A stretch of 64,000 nucleotides of DNA, from the NCBI GenBank assembly GCA_029582155.1, contig CM055899.1:76955574-77019573 (forward strand). Reading direction: 5' to 3'. The notes under the pieces are model-generated. The model did not search any database. It saw only the letters and a list, made by a program, of their open reading frames with translations, and was not told the DNA's origin. This stretch comes from Panopea generosa (taxonomy: Eukaryota > Mollusca > Bivalvia > Adapedonta > Hiatellidae). Numbering within the stretch: position 1 is the first letter of the stretch; every line of letters begins with the position of its first letter. The translations under genes and the position numbers were made by a program. Shown in pieces: positions 47,401 to 58,620 of the stretch.

Positions 47401-47462
47401 TTGCCACATTGGGTTTGAACGTCCGGAAAAAACATGAAGTTCAATATACACTGAAGCCATTA
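41434..47462 (-). CDS. Two-domain protein with FSGR and CYNYA/HWYR motifs, 264 aa, three coding exons
   Basis: Coding exons on the minus strand are 47462-47316 (ATG 47460-47458), 46285-46089 and 41886-41434. Junction phases are 1 and 0. Donors are gtaacc and gtaagg; acceptors are tttttcag, aaaatatag and taattttag. The 264-residue product has two modules. Residues 1-114 include 'VYIELHVFSGRSNPMW', 'SESHPLYASIVQILRK' and 'GLGYKGFTAKL'. Residues 115-264 include 'RPSYDPERWN', 'NNNCYNYAND', 'TIAQPGRAHG', 'VALVIWPDEDYHWYRQD', 'LFSHKPGNTEV', 'DPRNANRFPYTIFYGF'. I know both motif sets from uncharacterised proteins of molluscs and bacteria; a function is not established to my knowledge. The order NNCYNYA...HWYR resembles the Cys-His arrangement of CHAP/NlpC-type peptidases, which is inference. 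There is no signal peptide. An in-frame TAA in the preceding 5' UTR exon confirms the ATG. The last intron is 4.2 kb and holds a foldback element and dispersed repeats. Confidence 0.85.
44298..44459. mobile_element. 162-bp foldback element bounded by TTAA
   Basis: Arms of about 53 bp: left 'ttaagtatactgtaatttt' + 'gaaacttgcgaccgtatat', right its near-perfect reverse complement ending 'cacaatatacttaa'. The centre also pairs partly (taacgac...gtcgccgtta). Both ends are TTAA. It lies in the last intron of the 41-52 kb gene. Confidence 0.85.
44690..45012 (-). repeat. Repeat of the 28340-28720 type, minus strand
   Basis: The minus strand starts 'TTGTCTCACCTGAATAAAG', then 'TCACCATCGTTCGTCGTCCG', and ends near 'CCTCTGCCACAGGTGAGCG'. 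Intronic. Confidence 0.5.
45098..45545 (+). repeat. Dispersed ~400-bp repeat, copy 2
   Basis: Matches 31770-32165 in order and orientation. This copy has about 45 extra bp in the middle (near 45270-45340) that copy 1 lacks. Intronic. Confidence 0.8.
46553..47010. repeat. 22-bp minisatellite in an intron
   Basis: About 20 copies of atctgataaagtatgtagta + at, within the intron between coding exons 1 and 2 of the 41-52 kb gene. Confidence 0.93.
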
Positions 47463-49009
47463 CTGAAAAATTACAAATAACATTTTAAGTACTAGAATGT
47501 TAAAAAAAATTATTGACATTACTTTAATCCATGATTTTCGGTATTATGCCAATTAAATAAAATAGTATTAAACAATCAATAAATAATGATGTTATTGTAT
47601 TAAAAACCATATCATGATCACGTGCATACGTTTTTCTCGTAATTGGCCGAGTTTGCAGTAACATGACTTTAGTATCACCCATTATAACATGTTTAAATAA
47701 GTCACACGATTAACTTTAACTATACGATTTCGTAGGTTGGGAAAATGCTTGTATATAAAAAGATTTAGGACATGTTTAAATATTCCAATCGTATTTTCAC
47801 ATGTGTATTTAAGGCATTTTCATTGATCAAGGCCAATGTTTTCAAGACATATATTTTAATAAAACCCACTTGAGCCGTACAATTTTATTTACGTTTTCTA
47901 GCGTAAACAAAGATGGCGGTTTGTTGATTAGGACGCTAGAAAATAAATCCATGAATATTTGATATGCGGTTGTTATACGAACGTGCACAATGGTTACACA
48001 TTTATTGAAATAATAAAATATAACACAAATAGTTGTTTGTTTCTGTTTTTATTTTACACTTCTATTGTTATATTACCGTCTGTTTGAAGCGTCTGCTCGA
48101 ATTGCCAAATAAATTACATAGTATCTGCACCATGTTGACACATTGGCTGACTACGGCAATTTTGAGTAGGTGTTGTTTTATAATGAAGGAATACATTATA
48201 AAGAAATGCAGTCACTATTTGATTCATTATTGCAAGCTGCTGAGGGATGTGGAGACATTTTAATTTGACGATTGAAGGTAACAAAATAAATATATTGATT
48301 GAATGTATGTTTCAGCCAGTGTATTCTGTTTTAATTTGTGGAGAAAAACATAAAAATATAGGTATACAAGTATTCAACAGAGGACACCAAACTAAACAAT
48401 ACTGCGTCTAGCTGCATAGCATTGAAATGGGCAATGTTTTCCTAATGGTCTAATTTTATTTTTGTTCAGTTGTATTTTAGAGTCATTTAGCATAATGTCC
48501 GAGGTCATGTCCGTTCGAGGTAATCTAAACTTCATCCCCATAGTACTAAATAAATGATAATGTAAAGGTAACACTTCTGAATACATCAAGCATGTATGCA
48601 GTGCTTACAGTTATTAGAGTTATTTCCCTTTTTAACAGTTTTTGACTCGCCTCGTCCAATATGGACGTATGGTTCCTTAAAGCATTAGTTTTAGAGATTG
48701 TAAAACAAGATATCTGCTTTTAAATAATGTCTGAAATGCCATTTTGATAAACTTATATGTGTTTGACATCGTTGAGAGAGCCATTTTATGATGTACATTG
48801 AACACTGCTGTCCATGTCATAGTAAAACTTTGTTTTTCATTTGCAAAACTGCTAGATTCATTTAAGACAGTTCGAAGCTTTAGTGCAAATAACCACAATC
48901 ATTAATAAATAAGTATTGTATTTGATTATTGTTGTTCATATTATGTTTATAATAGATAGTGAAATATTAAGAAATCGTATAGTTAGAAAATATGTCTATT
49001 AGCACTAAC

Positions 49010-49051
49010 CTGATGGTTTTTATGAACGTTCCAAGTTCGTTGGTAAAAGAT
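49010..49051 (-). other. Candidate 5' UTR exon 2 of the 41-52 kb gene
   Basis: A 42-nt exon on the minus strand between acceptor 'gttttttttacag' and donor CAG|gttagt. Joined to the next exon (47462) it places an in-frame TAA 12 nt before the ATG, so it is untranslated. The strong polypyrimidine tract is the main evidence. Confidence 0.55.
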
Positions 49052-51757
49052 CTGTAAAAAAAACACAACACAATTCCCATTAAGAAACTGTCTCACACAT
49101 ATTGTTAGTAATAAATGAAATCATTTAACGTGTTGGTAGTTTCATTAAATGTAGTATAAAGTCAGTTACGACTTATACATAGGACCCATAATAAGTAGAC
49201 ATAAACCTGATTCCGGTGTTATTTTCTTATACTATTATTTTGGTGACTTCTATCTTAAGCAGAGGATTAGGCATAAGCAGTATTTTAAACAATGTAATAT
49301 GATATCTTGCTCTATTTACGGGCTACATACTCCACTTTCTAACAAATTATACAGGTATTTTGCGGACCATACCATAATCATATTTAAAGTTTTAAAATTG
49401 ACAACATTTTTCTCTGCCTTACACATTTTGTATATAAAGGCTTATTATTCTATCAAGTTCAATATTTCATAAATTCCTTAAGTAGATTGCATCTTCTAAT
49501 TTCCGTCGTTATAATGCAGTCTTAGATCTCAATGTGATTATGTTTTAGATAGTGTACGCCTGTTTCGCACCTTTTGTTGTTAGTCAATATTTGCTTTTAT
49601 GGTTTATAACACAGATCAGCAGTGTGCCTTAGTGTCTATGACAACAGTTTTAGTACAGTCTACTTTATGTCCATAGTATCGATGCAATACGTTCTAAATT
49701 CGGCAGTCCGAGAGTTCGAACGTAATGTAATTATACCGTCTCTAAGAAGTGGAAATTTTCCGTTTCTTGCTAAGATTTTAAAAACATTTATATATTCTAA
49801 ATTCAGGCTGGATAACCATAACCAACTTTATTACATTTACTTCAATTAAAAACAACTGGACATACTCCGATTACTTTAATACTTTTATAAACTCCGTTAC
49901 TGGACATTGATACTACATTCATCACGATAATTGGACTTAAAGTATTGTGCTGTTTGTTCCAACATCACACACAAACCCACAGAAAGCGCAGTTCCTTTTC
50001 GATATATACTTATACTACATTACAACATATTTCATTTAAACTTTAATGAATTCTACTAACACATGTGAACGGTTCAAAACATAGTTCAAACAAGACTCTC
50101 ATTTTAGGGCCTAACAAATCTGTCTCTCCTATCCAAAACTGTTCCAACTCAAAACTCTCAACCTCATTGCATCACAGGCCTAATTGAACCTAAAATCTCA
50201 ATGTCCTAAAGCCCCCCTCCCTCCTCTCATCCAAACTATATGCTACATTTATAACCATCTCTACTGCACACTAATTCTCATAAAAGTGACAGTTAATTCA
50301 TATACAAGTCACGTTTTTATGTACATGCTGGACAGCTGTTTGCTATATAAAATTGGACACACGTTATTCTGTTGACAGTCCATCACTCATCAGAAATGTG
50401 ACCTCTAAACACCGATGAATTGCCAAGTACAGAACTACTGTACACTATAGACTATCTGTTGCTGTCACACCTTAACTTATATCACACAAAAGCATTATAA
50501 TTTGGCCTTGAAATGTTACATTATTAAACTAATAGTATCAATCAATTTATGTGTGCCTATAAAACATGTTTTACGGCTACACGTAATACTATCTGCAATT
50601 CGTACTTTATACGTGCCTTACTGGATATATTAACAAATAACGAATACAATTAATAAACTTCATAAAGTGTCGATCACTTTTTCCACAAAGCACAACAGTT
50701 CAAATCACCGTTACATAAATATTTATTTAAACATGTCAATATAATGTATCAAGTGATATTCCTATATTGGTCTATGTGAGCAGACTAGACTAAAGTGAAT
50801 TGCCATGAAGGTCGTCAAACAGTGGTGCGTGGTGTTTACTTTCAGAATGAGGATTCCGTTTCGATTTCACATCTCGACTAAAACATCAGTTTGTCTCACG
50901 TTTGGGCGGATTTGACATTCAAAATCGTAATTCAGTTATGAATGATAATTATATTAGATTTGTATTTATTTTAAATCTAATTCTATTTTTAGGCATCTAT
51001 AGCAATTTTTCCTGAGACAATGCTTAATGGTGGGAAGTGTGTGTGTTGCTTGATGATTAAAGCATATATTGTGCAAACACATTTTAATACATATGTAGTG
51101 TATGCAGTTATATACCATAAAACATTTTGTTAAACATTATAAAAAAAACCTTTTTAAACGTTTTTTAAACAATTTTAATTATATTTACCAAGGTTGTGGT
51201 AACTGCAGTTAGTTTTAGATATAAGTATAAATATTTGCATTGAGTGTATGACAGACTCTCCTCATAAAAATGTATCGAGGTGGACAACACCCGATGTTTT
51301 ACACATGGTTCAATTTCCAAATCCGACAAAATCTCCCTATGATTGGTAGATATAGTTTAGCGATCAAGACATCTTGATTAATTGTTTTAAAATCATGTGG
51401 CTAACAATGAAATATCCGTAATTTATTGTTTATAGTATGTCATGGTACTGGCTGATATTAATGTACAGTTAGTTATATTTACACTTTTTGATTATTTTCA
51501 GAATTGTAAAATTGGCAAATGCATGTTTTATCAGAGAGACTCAAATCTAACAACTTAATAGTTTTTAGACATTTAGTAAAAAAACAATAAACTTTGAAAC
51601 TTGAATTAAAAGAACAAACATGAATATTTCTATTATAAACAATATCAAACACAATTCATTTAATTCTTCAATGCAGTCCTGAATAAATTACATACCGTCA
51701 TGAAACTCCATCAACAAGCACAAACTGTTTAAAACAATGTACGAGTAATTTGATTAA
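49052..51757. other. Intronic AT-rich sequence
   Basis: Under the gene model this is the first intron. No other gene or array recognised. Confidence 0.4.
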
Positions 51758-51822
51758 TCGGATTTACACAAATGTGTATCGGATTTACACAAACGTGTAT
51801 CGGATTTACACAAACGTGTATT
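51758..51822. repeat. 21-bp tandem repeat, 3 copies
   Basis: Unit atcggatttacacaaacgtg + t, with the near-palindrome acacaaacgtgt. Confidence 0.9.
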
Positions 51823-51880
51823 TGAGCTTATTTGCAAAACCGTTTACTCCAACATAGATATCTAAAATACAACACCTTAC

Positions 51881-51940
51881 CTTATAATATTACAAATCTT
51901 GAGCGTATATTCTTCTCTTTGCTCCTCAAACAGATTATTC
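51881..51940 (-). other. Candidate 5' UTR exon 1 (transcription start region)
   Basis: Minus-strand sequence from about 30 nt past the TATA box to donor AAG|gtaaggtg at 51881/51880. The exact start site is inferred from the TATA spacing. Confidence 0.5.
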
Positions 51941-51961
51941 GTTTGAGCAAAGTCAATCGTT

Positions 51962-51969
51962 CTTTTATA
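51962..51969 (-). promoter_or_regulatory. TATA box (TATAAAAG)
   Basis: On the minus strand 'ggggtataaaagaacg', a textbook TATAAAAG with GC on its 5' side. It lies about 85 bp before a GTAAGG donor and upstream of the exons of the 41-52 kb gene. The placement supports a core promoter here. Confidence 0.55.
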
Positions 51970-52885
51970 CCCCAAAGCCGAGGTTATTATTTGCAAAAAT
52001 AGATGAAATTGACATATTTTAAGTGGGTATAGGGTGTATTTTCCTTACAAGCAAGTCATCAACCACAAAAGTGCATTCGGTAGATAACAAACATGACAAG
52101 TACATCCGCAATCTTGAAAGTCCTTGAAAATGAATGGGGCGTTGAAAAGTACTTGATTTTACAAAAACTAGTAAGAGTGTTATTAAAATGCATTTAAATC
52201 GTGACAGGAACTAATTTTGCTAGAAATTCCGGCTAGCAACGCATATTTACCTTTTGGGTGCGATCCTTCAGATTTCTGTAAATGCCATCCGTATTTGTAG
52301 GCTATCGTATTGCGTTAGCCAAATGTTAATCTGCGCTTTATGTTACAACTTCTATTTTGACCATGTTTATTTACTTTATTCATTCTCTGGTTTTAATTCT
52401 TGCTTTGTATTGTTTTTATTATTAACTTATTTCTCATATGTCTATTAAAAAATTAAGTAGTGGTATATTTACGTGCATGTGGGCTCCGGTCTGATACACA
52501 TCTGAGATGTTGCAGTATGATGAGTGGATTTCTGGGTAACAAAAGTGTTCTTCTATACCATTGTCATTAAAGTACGTTCAATGCGCGTCAATCAGAATAC
52601 TTCATATATGTGATGTCAGATAATAAGATTTTTAACCTTTTCTTAATCGTCGGCTTTGGCTTCACGTTTTTTTTTTTTCAGTTTTTATCTCCAACTAGTA
52701 ATTAAACAAACATAATTGGCCTTTTGCAAACTTCACGTCCATATTATGTTAAAGTTGACACGTCTTGAACGCGTTTTATGTGTATACAAGTACACACGAA
52801 TATTTTATCAAAATCATGATAGAAATCTTGTACATAGAATTGTTTTACTTAATTTCAAAGGTTACTAATCAAATATATGTGGATA
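51970..52885. other. Upstream flank of the 41-52 kb gene
   Basis: No gene, array or RNA recognised. It would hold upstream control sequences, but I cannot name any. Confidence 0.4.
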
Positions 52886-53035
52886 TGTGTATGTACATGC
52901 AAACACATGTGTGTTAGTGTATATGTGTATGAATGTGTGTATGAATATGTGTGTGCGCGTGTGTGCGTGATTGTGTGTGTGTGTGTGTGTGTGTGCGTGT
53001 GTGTGTGCGTGTGTGTGCGTGTGTATGCGTGTGTA

Positions 53036-53083
<48 letters not shown>

Positions 53084-53090
53084 TGTGCTG
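52886..53090. repeat. (TG)n / (GCGT)n microsatellite
   Basis: TG run passing into a (GTGC)n run at 53035-53085. It gives artefactual C/V- and T/H-rich open frames. Confidence 0.95.
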
Positions 53091-53394
53091 TTTATATGGA
53101 CTGTTACTGTCTATAAATAGCGCCACTAAGTGAAAAAAATAATACCTATTTGTTTTGCTCTTGTTGGTTTAGCTCTAATCAGTGTCCAAATTAAATCAAT
53201 TAAAACTTTTATTCATTAGTTGATAAGAATATTGAATCACGGTTAATTTAATATTTCTTTATTGATCGCAACACTAGCTGATTGGTAGTATGATTAAAGT
53301 GTGCTTTTATGTTGTTTAATGGATATTGCGTGCAGAACATATACCCTAAGATTTTTTTTTTCATCGATTTTAACGCCATTTACAACACATTTCA

Positions 53395-53575
53395 GGCTAT
53401 GCATATCCAGTTTAACTGGTGGAGAAAGACCTCAGACTGAGTAGAACCACCTTCCTTACGCAAAGAACTGGCAAACTTTCTCACATAAAGTTTTGGAGCG
53501 AGCGGCACTCGAACCTACGACCAAAGCGGGGAGAGGTTAGTGACAGCGCCTTAGACAACTCGACCACGGAGGACA
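53395..53575 (-). mobile_element. tRNA-derived SINE (family D), minus strand
   Basis: The minus-strand head reads CCTCCGTGGTCGAGTTGTCT (box A region) and GTAGGTTCGAGTGCC (box B), like a Leu/Ser-type tRNA head. The body has 'TGTGAGAAAGTTTGCCAGTT' and 'GGTGGTTCTACTCAG'. A second copy lies at 32500-32693. Confidence 0.85.
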
Positions 53576-54023
53576 ATTGATAACTTGATATCCAGATATG
53601 TATTTTTGATGTTTCATTCAGGATAAGGCGGAGCGACTAAAACTTAACTGCGGAAATGTATGATGAGTCAATACTGGAGATGAACAAATGTATTAGTTTA
53701 AGTCAATAAAATATTATCTATCTATCTATGGTGTGTCAATACTTCGAATGAATGTGTTCAGACGAAACTATAAATATGTTGATTGATAAGTCATGAGGAC
53801 AAAGCCGGAAAACAATAAATCTAACACCCGTTTCATGAGATTTCCATTCGCGCCCGCCCATGTTTTTTTTACCTAGTCAGATATAATTTATTGGAATAAA
53901 CACTTATTCACATCTATGAACAATTAATAGTTATCTTCCGGCTCGCCAAGTGACTAATTAAGTGCTAGGGTAAATGAAAACTTACACGTCCATGCTATGA
54001 AACGCATGCTGTAGTATACATCT
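53576..54023. other. Unannotated stretch
   Basis: A short (TATC)n run at about 53716-53730; otherwise nothing recognised. Confidence 0.4.
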
Positions 54024-54025
54024 TT

Positions 54026-54081
<56 letters not shown>
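54024..54081. repeat. (GA)n microsatellite
   Basis: GA dinucleotide run with one AA interruption. Confidence 0.97.
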
Positions 54082-54083
<2 letters not shown>

Positions 54084-54185
54084 TGAGACATGAGTTTTAC
54101 ATGTATTCACTTGAATGTGCCTCATTCTTGTTCAAATATATTGTATTTCTTCAACAAATATACAATCAAATCTATATTAGATTAT

Positions 54186-54423
54186 GCTTAACCCTTTACT
54201 TCATATAGACGCGTTTTCCCGCACCAATCATAGAAGGCCTTTGAAAACAGTGCAGGAAGAGTTCAGATTGTAATCTGAACACTCCATGCACTGTTTTCCA
54301 CTCTGTCAGTTAGTACAAACATAATTCACCCAATAATTTAAAAGCGTTTTATATTAGAAGTGTCCAAAAGCATCTATATTAGAGGTGATCAAAGGCGTCT
54401 ATATGAAGTAAAGGGTTAAAAGC
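54186..54423. mobile_element. Foldback element with nested palindromes
   Basis: Terminal inverted repeats of about 28-30 bp: left 'gcttaaccctttacttcata' + 'tagacgcg', right the reverse complement (ending gaagtaaagggttaaaagc). The interior (about 54244-54300) has a second palindrome with 'gaaaacagtgca' / 'tgcactgttttc' arms around 'gttcagattgtaatctgaac'. A 'gcgtct' motif repeats next to the right arm. No coding capacity. Confidence 0.85.
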
Positions 54424-55419
54424 TAACTGCCGTTCATTATACCCATTCAATTCCTTCGCTAGTATACAAGGATACGTTATTTAATACCAAACACGTGTAA
54501 AACATCCACCGCTTCAGTTTATTCAATAACAGCATGTGTATTATAGTCAGTTACTCAATAATTATTGTATTTTATTAGTTTGATAATGTAAAATTTAAAC
54601 CCAATATATAATTATGTCACTTATGATGAGTTACCCTGTCAAAATAAAACATAACAGGAATAAAAAAAGAGATATGAACTGGGTTTTATGGGCATTTAGC
54701 GGACTAGAGTGGACATCTGTGCAGGAAATAAATTCCTGATAAATTATGACTGGAATATGAATTAAGTGTGACTTTTATGACAATTTGTCGGAGTAGTTTG
54801 GGTTTGGTTCTCAGGTAGCGACAGTATAAAGGCAGCTTTAGTTTTGAACTAGAGGAGGGAAGATGAGTTTTAGGGGAATACTTTTGGATACAAGAGAGTT
54901 AAGATGTATGGTTTGATCGTGATGATGGTTAGGTTTTAAGTAGGAACAGTTTACCAAAATGGGGAACGTGTTTGAACAATGTTTAGAAGCGTGCATATAT
55001 GTTAATAGAATTTATTAAAGTTTAAATGACAGTTGTAATGGTGTAATAAATATATATAGAAAATCCTGCTTTCTATGTTAGTTACGTGTGATGTTGTAAC
55101 ACATTGTACAAGCACGCATAAGCAGCGCATTGTTTCTTAATGCGTATGTGCGTGCGTGTGTTCGAGCGTGAAAACGTTTGTTACTTTATTGATGTTTTGT
55201 ATTGTATTGTAATGTACTGTATATTTTGTTTTGTATAATTGTATGTTGCTTTTTCATTTTCTCATATGTTTTGTAACTCTTCAGTATTGGATGTTGATAA
55301 AGATTATATATACCAGCTTTATTACACGTGCTACTCAATTTAGAAACATGATTACTCTTTATTTATTTCTATTATTACTATTAAAATAAGCTCATGAATA
55401 ACCAACCAAGCATATTTCC
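54424..55419. other. Unannotated AT-rich stretch
   Basis: No gene, array or RNA recognised. Confidence 0.4.
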
Positions 55420-56390
55420 TAAGAGCAGGGCATTATCACTTCCCAGAATCATTTAGGCAGGGCATTATCACTTCCAAGAATCATTATCACTTCCAAGAAT
55501 CACTTAGGCAGGGCGATATCACTTCCAAGAATCATTATCACTTCCAAGAATCATTATCACTTCCAAGAATCATTTAGGCAGGGCATTATCACTTCCAAGA
55601 CTCATTATCACTTCCAAGAATCATTTAGGCAGGGCGATATCACTTCCAAGAATCATTATCACTTCCAAGAATCATTATCACTTCCAAGAATCATTTAGGC
55701 AGGGCATTATCACTTCCAAGAATCATTATCATTTCCAAGAATCATTTAGGCAGGGCGATATCACTTCCAAGAATCATTATCACTTCCAAGAATCATTATC
55801 ACTTCCAAGAATCATTTAGGCAGGGCAATATCACTTCCAAGAATCATTATCACTTCCAAGAATCATTATCACTTTCAAGAATCGTTTAGGCAGGGCATTA
55901 TCACTTCCAAGACTCATTATCACTTTCAAGAATCATTTAGGCAGGGCGATATCACTTCCAAGAATCATTATCACTTCCAAGAATCATTATCACTTCCAAG
56001 AATCATTTAGGCAGGGCATTATCACTTCCAAGAATCATTATCACTTCCAAGAATCATTTAGGCAGGGCGATATCACTTCCAAGAATCATTATCACTTCCA
56101 AGAATCATTATCACTTCCAAGAATCATTTAGGCAGGGCATTATCACTTCCAAGACTCATTATCACTTCCAAGAATCATTTAGGCAGGGCATTACCACTAC
56201 CCAGAATCCTTTAGGCAGGGCATTACCACTACCCAGAATCATTTAGGCAGGGCATTACCACTACCCACAATCATTTAAGCAGGGCATTATCACTTCCCAG
56301 AATCATTTAGACGGGTCATTATCACTTCCCGGAGTCATTTAGGCAGGGCATTATCACTACCCAGAATCATTGAGCGATACCCAGAATCTA
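55420..56390. repeat. Composite minisatellite with ~121-bp higher-order unit
   Basis: Built from 'cattatcacttccaagaat' (19 bp) and 'catttaggcagggcattatc' + 'acttccaagaat' units. In the middle they alternate in a regular pattern: a ~70-bp group with 'gggcgatatc' and two short units, then a ~51-bp group with 'gggcattatc' and 'aagactcatt'. The right end reverts to simple 31-32-bp units. Confidence 0.93.
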
Positions 56391-56461
56391 ATTTTTAATA
56401 ACAGCCCCAGTAAAAGGTTAAAAGAAATGAAAAGGAAAATATGTGTACACATATAATTTAG

Positions 56462-57355
56462 TGCAATGGGTGGGCAGTGCCTTGTAGTGATGATTACCCA
56501 GAGAGGAACAATTGGTGGGCAGTGTCTTATAGTGACGAACGACTGCCCGAACAGGGACAATTGTTTTCTTGCACTGACGACAGCGCGGAGAGTGACTATG
56601 GGTGGGCAGTGCATTGTAGTGGTGACTACCCGGAGAGTGCCAATCGAAGGACAGTGGCTTGTAGTGATGACTGCCAGGAAAGTGCTAATAGGTGGGTAGT
56701 ACCTTATAGTGACGACTGCCTGGAGAGGGACAATGGGTTTGTAGTTCCTTTTAGTGTTGACTGCTCGGAACATGACAATGGGTTGGCAGTGCCTTGTAGT
56801 GACGACTCTCCGGAGAGTGACAATTGGTGGGCAGTACCTGGTAGTGACGATTGCTCGGATAATGAAAATGGGTGGGCAGTGCCTTGTAGTGACGACTGCC
56901 CGGATAGTGACAATATGTGGGCATTGCTTTGTAGTGACGACTGCCCGGAGAGTGACAATCTCTGGCCAGTACCTTGTAGTGATGACTGCCCGGAGAGGGA
57001 CAATGGGTGGACAGCGTCTTGTAGTGACAACTGCCCCCAGAGTGACAATCTCTGGGCAGTGCCTTGTAGTGACGATTACCCGGAGAGTGCCAATGGGCGG
57101 GCAGTGCCTTACAGTGATGATTGCCCGGAAAGTGACAATAGGTGGGCAGTGCCTTGTAGTGACGACAGCCCGGAGAGTGCCAATGGGCGGGCAGTGCCTT
57201 ACAGTGATGATTGCCCGGAAAGTGACAATAGGTGGGCAGTGCCTTGTAGTGACGACTGCCAGGAGAGGGACAATAAGTTTGCAGTTCCTTTTAGTGACGA
57301 CTGCCCGGAGAGTGACAATTGGCGGGCAGTGCATTGTAATGATTGCTGCCCGGAG
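56462..57355. repeat. 45-bp minisatellite (~20 copies) with several open frames
   Basis: Unit gtgacgactgcccggagagt + gacaatgggtgggcagtgcc + ttgta. The period is 15 codons. One plus-strand frame stays open for 323 codons (56477-57448, repeats of AVPCSDDCPESDNGW), another for about 200, and a minus-strand frame for 325. Several frames being open together is expected when the period is a multiple of three and the founder unit had no stop. No promoter, intron or signal peptide supports coding, though the single-copy C-terminal tail of the first frame keeps that open. Confidence 0.9.
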
Positions 57356-57470
57356 AAGCTATTAAGATGCATTAGATGTGTTCGTTATGTACACACCATT
57401 TTATATATTAAGTGCAATACTGATGCTATGAATTATGTCAAACAATGACATTTACAATGCACATTTTCAG

Positions 57471-57596
57471 GAGTCATGGATCACATTTCACAGTGCTAAT
57501 GTAAATATCAGCATAAAAGAAAAGGTGATTGTAACTGACAGAGAAACCGATATAACGAATATTGGTAACATAAGGATCAACACAGACTATGAAGGA
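57471..57596 (+). CDS. Orphan 42-codon exon (unknown protein)
   Basis: Exactly 126 nt between acceptor 'caatgcacattttcag' and donor GGA|gtaagt, open in phase 0 at both ends. It encodes 'ESWITFHSANVNISIKEKVI' and then 'VTDRETDITNIGNIRINTDY' + EG. The alternating hydrophobic pattern suggests beta strands. Strong splice signals and balanced composition in an AT-rich region make it a good exon candidate. I do not recognise the family and found no partner exon with certainty. The next exon-like module (58302) does not fit in phase. Confidence 0.45.
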
Positions 57597-58124
57597 GTAA
57601 GTATTTGATAGAAAGACATGTTTAAGGTTTTAAGCGAACACTTGTTTATTTAAAAGAAACGCTTTTAAATACTCTTAGAATCACTTTTATTTTGTTCACA
57701 GTTCGTCTCGTCGAAGGTTTATATATGAAGGCGGGCAGATTGTTTCACCATGGCCTCTAGCATTTCTTTGATATTTTTAAAGCTATTGTGAATTTTAGTC
57801 TATACTCACTTTGTGTTACTTGATTGTCAAATACCCACTTGCTTGTGTTTTATACAAGACGTATCTCCAAACTTACAAATAAATTGGGTATTTTAATTTC
57901 ATCTGTACTTATCTCTTCTTAATTTGTAAAGCTAGTTTCAACCAAATTTTGAGCGAAGTTATTTATATTAGTGAGGAATTCCATACAATACAAACATACT
58001 GAAGAGGTGACAATAGGGGTCTCAATCTTTAAACGATCTGTTTCAAAACAGCCAACAGCTTAAATAAGGTTAATACAAGAAACCAGTGCGCAGATCTCTG
58101 CCAGATAAGAGCAGCAAAAAAAAC
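57597..58124. other. Unannotated stretch
   Basis: No gene or array recognised; possibly intronic if the flanking exons belong to one gene. Confidence 0.35.
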
Positions 58125-58480
58125 ACTAGAGTGAATAAAATATAATATTGACAATCAACATCGTTTTAAGTAACTGAATTGATTCATCGCGTGATTTGTA
58201 ATTATTTTTTGTCTGATTTTTTTTCCAAATGTTTAATTATCAGTTTGATACATGCATCCTTCGATACATTAATCTGTACAAATGCTATCTTAACAAGGAC
58301 TATGATCCAAGTTGACGAAGTAAACCGTGACGACGACGGGTGCGTGTATTTATTTGCCGACTTGAATATTGATGAAGACGAATCAACAGAAAAAAATGAT
58401 GAAGGAGATGACAGGACCATACGTAAGTGATTTCGTTATATCTCACGTAATACACAACCGTTACAGCCCCACATGCCGGT
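58125..58480 (+). repeat. Exon-bearing module, copy 2
   Basis: Second copy of the 529-893 module. The open frame from ATG 58302 reads 'MIQVDEVNRDDDGCVYLFAD' and 'LNIDEDESTEKNDEGDDRTI' to donor GTAAGT at 58423 (phase 1). Compared with copy 1 it has one extra nucleotide in the A run after 'tcaacag', so the last dozen codons are in a different frame. The acidic reading here looks the more natural of the two. Confidence 0.75.
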
Positions 58481-58502
58481 GCAAGGGAGTGTTTTGAATA
58501 AT

Positions 58503-58620
58503 GACCCCCCCCCCCCCCCCACCCCTCGGTCGTTATTTTATAGAAAAAATGACTCCCCTGTCAATATTTTATATAGTATAATGACTCCCCGGTCATAATA
58601 TTATGACTCCCCCACATGAA
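58503..58620. repeat. Poly(C) run and 'aatgactcccc' repeats
   Basis: A run of about 14 C at 58506-58519, then three spaced 'atgactcccc' units with intervening AT-rich segments. Confidence 0.8.
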
